This document shows, in pieces, positions 55,595-64,000 of a DNA stretch of 64,000 bases. Source of the DNA: Naegleria lovaniensis (lineage: Eukaryota > Heterolobosea > Eutetramitea > Acrasida > Naegleriidae). The DNA lies in NCBI RefSeq assembly GCF_003324165.1, contig NW_025407883.1, forward strand, positions 50,056 through 114,055, read 5' to 3'. Made by a program: the position numbers and the translations under genes. Each line of letters starts with the position of its first letter. Within the stretch, counting starts at the first letter, position 1. The notes beneath the pieces are model-generated. The model saw only the letters and a list, made by a program, of their open reading frames with translations. It did no database searches and was not told the origin of the DNA.

Positions 55595-58419
55595 ATGAAG
55601 AGAACAGGCTCCAACAGCATCGTTCAACGGTTAATTACCCACAACAACAGCAGACACACATCGAGCCTCACCAAAACAACAAGACAATATTTTTGCCCCA
55701 GAAATTGTGTTTTCAATTTTGCTTTGTCGAACAAACCAAATTTAATTGTTCCGAACAACAAATTGATGTTTTATCCAACAACAACCACATTTGGCCAAAT
55801 ACGTTCTTACACCACCACAAATTGGTGGAAGGAGAAAGAAGCATCAACAAATGATAGTGATGGTACAAATACTTCAGCACCTTCATCCTCCGAACAAATC
55901 ACTCTCAATTTGATGGACTACGAGAGTTGGAACGCGCAACAGGTAGCATCAGTATTGACTTCTCCTAAATCTTTGGGTGGTGCTGGTTTGTCGGTTGAAA
56001 AGGTGAAGCCTTTGTATGAGGCTGGTTTTAAAGGCTCATCTCTCCACAACATTGTTGGGGATATAATGAAGAAGGATGAATATTATGCTCTTGATCAACT
56101 TAAAAGTACTTATAACAAGAATAGCATTCCTCAACTCTCCGACACTTGCAAAACTGTTGTATTTTGGGTGCTCGATCAATTAATGACCAGACAATATTCA
56201 CTATGGCAATTGGAGCCAGTGATTAAGCAAATCAAGCAAAAATTGGGCGAACCAATTGCAAAAGGAGGTGCTGATTTGAGTCTTGATCAAGTTTCTTTAT
56301 TAGATGGCAAAACTCTTTACTCTATTGCAAAAGATGTAGTCTTTGGATCCACAGGTGAATGTGTGGCCGTTGAAAATCTTGACTTGAATTTAGGTACAAC
56401 AGTTGGCAAATGGGTCACACAGTTTCTACAAAACAACGTACAAGTCCCATTGTTAAAGTTTGAGCATACGAAATGTAAGTATTCATTAATGAATCACACA
56501 TAAAGTACATAACGAAATTTGCAGCCTCAAAACCGAACTACATTCCAGACAAGTACACAAATAATACTTCAGATTTTTCTGATGAAGAATTGTTGTTGTT
56601 GCAAGAGATTAATGAACTAACATTGAGAGATTTATCACATGCTCGTTATAACTTGGATCGTCTGATTTTCAATATGATGAATAGAGAACAAGCAATACAA
56701 TCAATTATGGACTTAGGTACAACACAATACAAAGCTAGTCAACTAGAAAAAATTAACAAACAAGACTTAACTTTTTTGATTGTCAAAGGTGGAAGTGGGA
56801 GTGGAAAGACTCGTATTGTGTCTGAGGCTGTCAAAATTCTTTCGAAGGCCGAACCACAATATATTTTTAAAAATTCTGCAGTCATTTATTTCAACTTTAC
56901 AAATGGATTTATTTTGCAACATGATTTTGAAAGAGATACCGCTATTATATCGTTAATATCAGCGAGAATTATTTTCTCTGCTTTTGAAGACCAAGGAATT
57001 TCTAGACGGTTACCAAAAATAACTAACGATTATTTTTTGTATGAACTTCTACGAATTATTAGCTTAAAATTACACGAACAATTGAAGGTCGAGCAATCAA
57101 TACCTATACCTCTTATTCTGGCATTTGATGAATATCAACGTGTCAACAGATTCAACAAAGATCTAAACACCCAATTGAAACATAAAATTGGATGGTATAT
57201 GAGAAACTTTCAGAAACGACAAGGATTAATATTATTTCCAACATTCTCTGGAACATTATTGGACTCTGATGCCAAATTCGAACCAACCGACTACAAAATA
57301 ACAACGCTCCCACTACCAACACTGCGACAGGAGGATATTGAAAAAATTTTGAAAGAGCAAAATTTGACAGAATTTTATGTTTCAAAATATCAGATCTTTT
57401 GGAGTATCATTGGTGTTGTGCCTAGACATTTAGAATGGGCAGTAAAATATGCCAAAGAGATTACAAACAACACGACCATTCCATTAGAAACAAAAATAAG
57501 CCATATTTACTGCAATGTTGTGAAAGAACTGTATTTGATATATCAACCAAACGACGCACCAGATATCTATCGATATCTCTCAATACTTACTCTTTCAGGA
57601 TTTTCATATAGCACTCACAAATCTCTCAAATATGAAAAGAATATTGAAGTACTAGCTAGCGAAGGTAGAATTTACAAATCCAATAACCATATTGGATTAC
57701 CACTTCCTGCCATTGACAAGCTTTCAGAATTCTATACAGAAATCCCAAAAAGGTTATTCAACGAGTTTATTTATACTTCAGCAAAACCTGATTGGGAAAA
57801 ATTCGAAGAGCTATGTTTGAAAACAATTACCTGCAAACTGAACTATATTCTTAAGCTACAACATACTAAACCTAAGTCTACTTTTACTGTTGGTGAGCTT
57901 TTTCAAGGGGCACACATGCCACAAACGCTTTCTCAACTGACTTTGATCACCAAAATCGGTACAAAATCCTACTTCCATTATGACGAGGTTTCACAATCAA
58001 TTTCTACATCACTCGTAAAGAAAAACACGAATGATAACTTAATCACAAAGGCACAGCCAAATCAGCAAGGAATTGATGGATTTTTACCAGCCTTTAGTTT
58101 AGAAAACGAAAAGAAAGTGCTATTTGTAGTCCAAAATAAGTTTTTGAACGATGATTCACAAATAAGGACACTCGAACCCAAACAATTATGCAATCATTAT
58201 AAGAATGCACTATTGGATATTGAAGGTTATGATGTTTATGTAATAATTTTCGCAAGAAAAAAAGTCTCTGACAACACAGCCAAATGTGTCAACAATGGAG
58301 TAATTCCAACCGAACCAAAACAAACACCATGTCCTAAACTAATTTTGGTTTCCGGAGACTGCTTTAATGACTTTTTCCATCCATTCATTGCCAACATTCT
58401 CAAACCTATGGAAAAATAA
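55595..58419 (+). CDS. Crinkler/RHS-like P-loop NTPase-nuclease protein with SAM-like N-terminus
   Basis: Exons are 55595-56474 and 56525-58419; the intron is 56475-56524 (GTAAGT...TGCAG). Total 2775 nt, 924 aa. The N-terminus is basic with many Thr/Asn and could be a presequence. Residues ~105-270 contain two SAM-like helical modules (WNAQQVASVL, LSVEKVKPLYEAGFKGSSLH; LDQVSLLDGKTLYSIAKDV). A P-loop NTPase follows: Walker A LIVKGGSGSGKTRIV (~380), Walker B LILAFDEYQRV (~490), then a winged-helix-like region. The C-terminus (~800-924) looks like an REase-superfamily nuclease: QQGIDGFLPAF, VLFVVQNKF (D...QxK), YDVYVIIFARKK. NTPase plus REase is the core architecture of Crinkler-RHS-type proteins. 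Function inferred from architecture only. Confidence 0.85.
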
Positions 58420-59076
58420 CTTCTTCTATACCTGGTTGACCATCCTCAAAATTATCGTTTAATGATTAAAACTTGAATATTTCCATCAATTAAGATATAA
58501 GGAAGTAAGGCGCTGCTGTTTCGTTCGAGTTGAACGTGAAAGTAGTCAAATATTTTGTGCGTCCAATTTGGTGATAATGTAACTCTTGAAGTTGGTCATG
58601 ATTCAAACATGGACGAGCAAAAGTCGGTATTCCCTCCAAATTGGATACCGTTGACGTTGATTGAAGAGTAGTTCAGTGATATGTTGGCCTTGAATTCGAC
58701 AACGCTTCATCAAGGGTGGTGATTTATTCACTAAATGTCATGAGTACAAACCAGGAATTGAACAGACTTACCTATGGATAATACTTGATTGAAATTTGAA
58801 CAGCTCCTTTTTCATGTATTGATTATTGAGTGACTCCGATTGTTTGGTAGTTGTTGTTATTGTTGAACATTGAGTGACCTCATCTTAGTGGTATGAATAG
58901 CCGGTGGATTTGTCCTGTAATTTTGCACGTCCAAGTAGGTGATGTTAACTCTTGGAGTTTGTTATGATTTTTAAATGGACGAGCAAAAATTCGTTAATAC
59001 ATTCCCTCCAAAACGATTACGGATGAACCTGTTCTATGCGAAAATTTTCACATTATTCCCGTGCGAAATTTTTACC
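58420..59076. other. non-coding tract next to integrase remnant
   Basis: About 650 bases between the NTPase-nuclease gene and the integrase remnant. No gene. It contains two alignable copies of a ~90-base unit (58553-58640 and 58921-59012) and is probably mobile-element debris. Confidence 0.5.
58553..59012 (+). repeat. degenerate direct repeat, ~90 bp, two copies
   Basis: Copy 1 (58553-58640) and copy 2 (58921-59012) share in order TTTTG-GC-CGTCCAA, GGTGAT, TAACTCTTG, TATGATT or CATGATT, ATGGACGAGCAAAA and ATTCCCTCCAAA, with scattered substitutions and small indels. The copies lie 368 bases apart, adjacent to the integrase remnant. They may be old subterminal repeats. Confidence 0.8.
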
Positions 59077-60391
59077 TCAGGAACAAATTTGGAAGGTTTG
59101 ACTTGATTCTTCGACAAATTGGTTCATGCTCTCACCATCTCCACCAGACTCATTATCACACACTTCTTCAAACATTTCTTCGGTATTGGATGCAAGCTCC
59201 TTATCACAACCAAGAAACCTATTTGAAAAGAATTTTGGATCTATTGGATACACTGATTCCGTAAATGGCTTTTCTTGTGGCAAAAACCCTCCTGTTCTCT
59301 GCCATTGAACAAAGAATTTAAAGCCTTCCGTTGCTCTTACTATCTTTGCCTTTCTCTTGCTAGGACTTCCAACGGAGATAGTTATACTTTTGGCGTATGG
59401 TGGTTTGGAAACCATTATCATCTGACCAATCTGAAAATCTTGTAAACCAACGGATCCATTTGCCTTTGCCCTTCTCTTGTTCACTCTTTCCTTTTGCTTG
59501 ATCAAACGTATATCATGGACTAACAATTTAACGTTGATACGAATCTCTGCTTGTTCTCTTGATGACTTGTCCTTCAATCGAATTGGAGCAATTTGATTTA
59601 GAACTTCCTTTGGTGTTCTCTGAGTAACAGAATGAATAGTGTTGTTGTAATTACTAATCACTGTTGGTAATGTTCCCGTCCAAGTAGATTCATTTTCATC
59701 ACGCATTTTGAGGTCGATTCCCATTTTGACAGTGCAATTCGGTCTTTCTACAAGACCATTCTCTTCAGGGGAATAAGGGTTTGTGTTGGAATCAATAATG
59801 CCAAACTTGGCCAAGGTTGCACTAATAGTCTTGTTCACAAACTCTTTACCACAATCATGTCTCATGACTGTATTGAATTCTCTAAAGTTAACTCCAAACA
59901 CATCCCTCAACTCTCGTAAAACAAATTTAAGAATATGATTCACAGTACTAGCTGACTTTTGCTTGTGCTCATGCATACTTGCTGAAACCTTCAACAATCA
60001 AGACATACCCAATGAAGTTTCTTTCCTTCTGAACGAAAGCAATATCCATTGCTAAGTGAGAAAACGGAGAGTATATCATGAAGTTAACTGGTTTTTGATA
60101 ATTCGAAGCCTTGACCTTGATTTCTTCACACACAACACATGATTTGATGAACTGAATAACATCTTCTTTGACATTACGCCACCAATATTTCTGTGTCAGC
60201 TTCAAAAGTACAGCGTTAATACCAACATGATTTGCAGTTGTGGCATGATAATACTGAACGATTTTCTTACGTAGCGGTATTGGAGGGACTATTTGATAAG
60301 ATTCTTCTTTAACCTGTTGGACATACTTTGAAATATCCATATCAACACCTTTCACAATACTATTCAATTCTTCCTCTGGTACATTGGACAA
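59077..60391 (-). mobile_element. DDE integrase of a retroelement or Polinton/Ginger-type element, frame-disrupted
   Basis: Two overlapping frames. Frame 1 (60391-59969) has the HHCC zinc-binding domain (YYHATTANHVGINAVLLKL, YWWRNVKEDV, CVVCEEIK) and the first catalytic Asp (LAMDIAFV). Frame 2 (59997-59077) has the second Asp (RHDCGKEFVN), the catalytic Glu (YSPEENGLVERPN), and a basic C-terminal part (GQMIMVSKPP, KRKAKIVRATEGFKFFVQW) like the SH3-type DNA-binding tail. The frames switch by one base at about 59970-59995, just after FSKYA. No reverse transcriptase, RNase H, protease or polymerase is visible nearby, so this is a solitary integrase. Frame 1's ATG may be an internal Met. Confidence 0.87.
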
Positions 60392-60560
60392 ATCTTGAAC
60401 ACAATTCTTTACCTTTCTGTGAATTTTGCATCTTAATACCCATTCTTAAACACAAAATTTTGCTCCTTCTTTCTTTGACCCTTATGTTGTAAGTAATTGC
60501 AGCATGGTCTCTCGTTGTATCAATGAGTATCGAGGTTCTCTATTGTATTGTTTCCACTTT

Positions 60561-60848
60561 TCAGAAAAGCTGCAAATTTTTCATAAAGAATAGTTTAAGA
60601 TGAACTCCTGTCCTGCTTTGCAAGTAATGCTTTTGAACGAGTTGAAAGGTTCTATGACCGTACTCGAGATTGCGCCAGTGATTGTCAAACGGAAACAGAT
60701 AATCTCTTGTGATGTGTTTATATTGCTTCAAGTAATAAAATCTCAAGCTCATGATCACTGATAATCTATGACTATGAAATTTTGAAAGTATTTTCACACG
60801 TTCCTCCTCATTAATTCGGTTCAAAAATTCGGATTGGATCCTCCTCAT
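60561..60848 (-). CDS. short hypothetical protein or fragment (95 aa)
   Basis: Open from the ATG at 60846-60848. Basic and aromatic-rich (RLSVIMSLRFYYLKQYK, FPFDNHWRNLEYGHRTF), probably helical. No family recognised. It begins 51 bases from the second 42-bp repeat copy and lies directly behind the integrase remnant, so it may be part of a decayed element gene. Confidence 0.3.
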   Translation of the reverse strand: MRRIQSEFLNRINEEERVKILSKFHSHRLSVIMSLRFYYLKQYKHITRDYLFPFDNHWRNLEYGHRTFQLVQKHYLQSRTGVHLKLFFMKNLQLF

Positions 60849-60899
60849 TTGCTCTAGTTTTCAAAAATTCATCAAATTAGGTCATGCAGATCAATTTTT

Positions 60900-60941
60900 G
60901 AAATAAACTCAAGTTTCTGAACGAGTAGCTGTTGTTTAATT
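60900..60941 (-). repeat. 42-bp dispersed repeat, copy 2 (inverted)
   Basis: Exact reverse complement of 47986-48027. Flanking bases diverge immediately. In minus orientation it lies 51 bases upstream of the ATG of the short frame at 60848. Confidence 0.95.
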
Positions 60942-61113
60942 GAAAAATTCAAAATAAATCTTCTCAAGAATTCCTTGTCAAAAATACTTACGACATGCAG
61001 TAATTGTCACAAATGATGGTCATTGCAGGTTAGGTGCCATCACATGAGTAATAGTAAACGACTGAAATTACTGATCGAGTTAAAACCACGTTTTGAGAAG
61101 GCCTTGTATAAGG

Positions 61114-62211
61114 CTACACAATCCGAATGGGTTGATCATGTCTAAGATATAACTTGAATATTTCTGCACTTTTGTCTCTCCAATTTATGGATGGGTCTGT
61201 TTTGAATTTACGACACAAAGATGTTGCCTCTTCGAGATTAAAGAAACCATCTTTTCCTCCAGATTTTGACATGAGCTGGGTGGTATAGTTGTTAAATTCC
61301 TCGAGACCTTTTGTTGTGTTTGCCACAACATAAACCCTGCCGAGTAGAGCTTCAGAGGCGACAACTTCTGTCAGAGTTATTGCCCAGTTATTACTTGTCT
61401 CCACAAAGAGTTTCACTCCTCCATCTGGAAGTTTCAAAAGACGACACAATTGAACTGCCAAATGGAATGCAATTTGTGATCGATAAGTATGAACACTGAA
61501 ATGATAACAACCCTCTACTCTTGATAAATTATCTATCTGAGGCAGTTTGGGAACAAGATAATGTTCGAGCTTGTGGTTGGTATCGTTTTCATCAGTCTCT
61601 AGTGCTGGTGTCGTTGATTCGTTGTCGTCAACATGTTGCTTCTGCATGAGTTCCTTCACACAGCCAGTAACCAAGTCCAAAGTCTCTGATCCAACAATAA
61701 AGAATCTTCTGTTCCCGAAATTCGAGTAAAATTTTCCGTTACAGTCTTTAAATACTGTTTCAGCACGCTGTTGTAAATCTTGTTTCCCTTTCCAATATAT
61801 ATTGCTTTCTTCTTCCGATTTGAATTGAATATCGGCAATACTAGGCCCAATTGGTTTTTTTGGAATTTTGTCGCTTTCTTGTACTTTTTGTGGTGGTTGG
61901 AGCCCTTTCTGAAACTCCTCAAGTCCTGACTGAAGGTTGGATGTAAATAATCCAGTTGGTTTTTTTGGAAAATCTTCAAATACGTCATCATGATCATTTC
62001 CGATGTGTTGATCACCGTTGTGATCAGTCTTTTTTGTTGTCTTTTGTTTCATTTCTTTTTCGTTTTTCTTTTGCACTTCGATTAAATACTTTATATCGTC
62101 ATTATCTTTTTCATTCTCTTGTTTCTTCTTCTTTTTTGAAGACGTGTGGCTGTGTGAAGTATTGCGTTGCGTGGTTCCTGCTGCATTGCTCTGGTTTGGC
62201 TTTTTGGGCAT
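61114..62211 (-). CDS. orphan protein with disordered basic N-terminus (365 aa)
   Basis: From the ATG at 62209-62211 (MPKKPNQSN). Residues 1-130 are low complexity with a KKKKK run, a likely nuclear signal, and repeated FPKKPTG/IPKKPIG motifs. The C-terminal ~200 residues look globular alpha/beta (FFIVGSETLDLVTGCVKEL, YHFSVHTYRSQIAFHLAVQL, GGVKLFVETSNNWAITLTEV, RVYVVANTTKG). No catalytic motif is identified. It shares strand and texture with the kinase-like gene upstream of it. Confidence 0.7.
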   Translation of the reverse strand: MPKKPNQSNAAGTTQRNTSHSHTSSKKKKKQENEKDNDDIKYLIEVQKKNEKEMKQKTTKKTDHNGDQHIGNDHDDVFEDFPKKPTGLFTSNLQSGLEEFQKGLQPPQKVQESDKIPKKPIGPSIADIQFKSEEESNIYWKGKQDLQQRAETVFKDCNGKFYSNFGNRRFFIVGSETLDLVTGCVKELMQKQHVDDNESTTPALETDENDTNHKLEHYLVPKLPQIDNLSRVEGCYHFSVHTYRSQIAFHLAVQLCRLLKLPDGGVKLFVETSNNWAITLTEVVASEALLGRVYVVANTTKGLEEFNNYTTQLMSKSGGKDGFFNLEEATSLCRKFKTDPSINWRDKSAEIFKLYLRHDQPIRIV

Positions 62212-62397
62212 TTTTTGTATTTTTGAAATTTTTATTGGTTATTCTGTACCTCAGATGAAGAGTAAACGGATTATTACTTTTCGTTCACGAGTTTTGATTG
62301 AGGGTTACCCAACTTTGCATGTTTGTGTTTTTAATCTAATACAGCTTCCAGAGTGCGTCGGCCATTGGTTCTGGAAAGTATTTTATTGTCATTGCAT

Positions 62398-64000
62398 CTA
62401 CCTTTCGAAAATATTCGATCCTTTCTGACAAGTTAAATAAAGCGAGAAATTGTTGTGGAGCATGTCGGTCTTGTGGGTTTTCTTGCAGAAGGATGCCTTT
62501 GATAGGAATGTTTCTAACTCTGAAATGTCCTCATTGTCATGCCATAATAATTTTGAAAGTGTAGTTTTGGTTGGTTCATAATCTTTGACACGTAAATTCA
62601 AAGATTCCAACACAACAAGCCCAAGAGAATAGATGTCACTTTTGGGAGAAACAATGTATTCACTTTTTCTTTCTGGAGCACGATAACCTTGAGAGTATGA
62701 TTTGCTTCTCACAACTTGACCGTTGCGTTTGCATTCATAGGTTGCCCAGTACTCTTGCGTTCTGTCAAACATCTCTGAAATTTCAAAATCGATCAAAAAG
62801 TAATGATGATCAAATCGAATAATGTTTAGAGGTTTCACGTCGTTATGAATCCGTCCCAATGATTCTAAAATCGCAAGTTGACATAATACATCCAACATCA
62901 TGTGTTTGGTTATTGCTATTTTGTTTTCCATTTCCATTTTCCAAACAGTTTCCAAGTCAAATCCAGCTAAACTGACCAAGCATGATGGATAGATTCCACA
63001 TTTCACATATAAAGTTCTCATTTTCTTACAAATTGTTATTGTTCTTTCAATCTCCAATGAAATTTCACCTGTTTTCACATAGACGTCAGTGGAGGTTGTT
63101 GTACTGTTTGTCAATTTTCCGCTTTGGACCATCTTTGAACCGTGTTTGATTAGGTTAGGATTGGGAGTGAAAGTATAGTCCACTTCAGAAATTTGTATCG
63201 TTCGTGCTGGCTTTTGAAAACTGTGTGCCGATGATATTAATGAAGTTGGTCGTTTGGTTGACAGATATTGCTGCATTTCCTCTTGATGGACGTTTTTCAT
63301 TGCTGTCACAATTAGTGCTACTAAATGAACTCGCTCTTCCAAATGGTCATGTTTAAAGCTTCCAATAAATTTCATGTTGTAATGTATCTTAAATCCTTCA
63401 TTCTCTTCAACTATGTTGCTACACATTGCATACACATTTGTATATTCAAGGTCACAAGTGATACCCAATGTTGTAACGTTGTTATGCCATGGTTGTAACT
63501 CATCTCGAACCAAGTTTCGAAGAGTGTAAGAGTGAACAATTCTTGTCATTGCCACCATCTTTGGAAAGTCTTCATGCAATAAATGATGGCTAAACTTTTT
63601 TACCTTGTCCTCTCTTAAAAATGAAATGTGATAATCATGTCCAGGTTTGGTAAATAATATCGTCCGGTATTAGTTTTTTTACATGAGGTGTTAACATTTC
63701 CAGATGTTTTGACACATTGTAAGGTCACCAATTTGGGTTCACCCTCTTTCTTGCTTTCATTGCGCTCAATTTGTTGGATTATTTCTATCATAAGCGATTG
63801 CACGGCCGTTGTATCATCCCTGAACGAAGATCAGGAAGTTTAAAAATTGGAAACACTTACAATAGCTTCTTCTTTCGTTCTAAGTGTTGATTGGATCTTT
63901 TCGTCCCTTTTGGGGTTGAGTATTCCTTTTTTACCGTCTCTTGTTTTCTTTTCTTTCTGTTATCATCGGATGAAGAGTCATCCTCATCATCTGCTGGCAC
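62398..64000 (-). CDS. atypical protein kinase, N-terminus beyond the window, possible frameshift
   Basis: The 5' end is cut off at base 64000. The exon ends at 63861 (CTATT|GTAAGTG) after an acidic then Lys/Arg-rich stretch. The next exon starts at 63819 after CAG (41-base intron). That frame stops at 63615, while the kinase frame is open from 63669 to 62398. The switch between 63615 and 63669 is either a one-base shift or a poorly marked intron. The C-lobe is clear: GRIHNDVKPLNII (HxD-like with N inserted for R, Lys and Asn present), FLIDFEIS (DFG read as DFE), GYRAPE, SDIYSLGLVVLESL. The N-lobe glycine loop and Lys are not obvious. Probably a diverged kinase, with weak resemblance to kinase domains carried by Crinkler-type proteins. 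Confidence 0.75.

Noticed and set aside
47986-60941. A 13-kb Polinton-like element delimited by the 42-bp inverted repeats
   Set aside because: The interval contains ordinary host-type genes (receptor kinase, homogentisate dioxygenase) and no protein-primed polymerase, packaging ATPase, protease or capsid gene, so the repeats alone do not define such an element.

Overview
The window looks like nuclear DNA of a heterolobosean amoeba, most likely Naegleria (inference). It is AT-rich and gene-dense, with short intergenic gaps, genes on both strands, short GT-AG introns (donor GTAAGT, GTATGT or GTAGGT), CAA/AAC-type microsatellites, and a signalling repertoire of G-alpha, RGS, PAS, Rho and TKL-kinase proteins. 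Many genes are split, so I rebuilt exons by eye. I accepted a model only when intron phases and total length agreed.

Region 1-18 kb holds: the 3' end of a calpain-type gene; glucose-6-phosphate isomerase; a three-exon unknown gene; two small proteins; a PH-PAS-RGS-like regulator; an NHL-repeat remnant; a type I methionine aminopeptidase; a seven-helix membrane protein; an AP endonuclease; and a putatively myristoylated unknown.

Region 18-39 kb holds: a type I membrane protein; two tandem SAM methyltransferases; a very divergent, myristoylatable G-alpha-like protein; a retinol-saturase-like FAD enzyme; a disordered, probably nuclear protein; a six-exon Rho GTPase that no single open frame reveals; an unknown cytosolic protein; a secreted protein and a UDP-glycosyltransferase meeting tail to tail with overlapping stop codons; and a secreted solute-binding-like protein whose tiny first exon lies in a perfect 34-bp inverted repeat.

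Region 39-55 kb holds: an acid-sphingomyelinase-like phosphodiesterase; a CHASE-HAMP-PAS-RGS receptor; a fusion of a DEDDy 3'-5' exonuclease with a Ycf45/SpoIIIAA-type ATPase; a receptor kinase with a beta-helix ectodomain carrying GGAI/FxxN repeats; and homogentisate 1,2-dioxygenase.

Region 55-64 kb looks like an accessory, mobile-element-rich tract: a broken CXC-type cysteine-rich gene, a Crinkler/RHS-like P-loop NTPase-nuclease protein, degenerate direct repeats, a frame-disrupted DDE integrase, an orphan gene, and an atypical kinase running off the end. A 42-bp sequence occurs at 47986-48027 and, inverted, at 60900-60941.

Several otherwise well-conserved genes are interrupted by apparent single-base shifts, some in homopolymers. 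This suggests assembly errors in part, and real decay in the mobile tract. I saw no tRNA, rRNA or CRISPR array.
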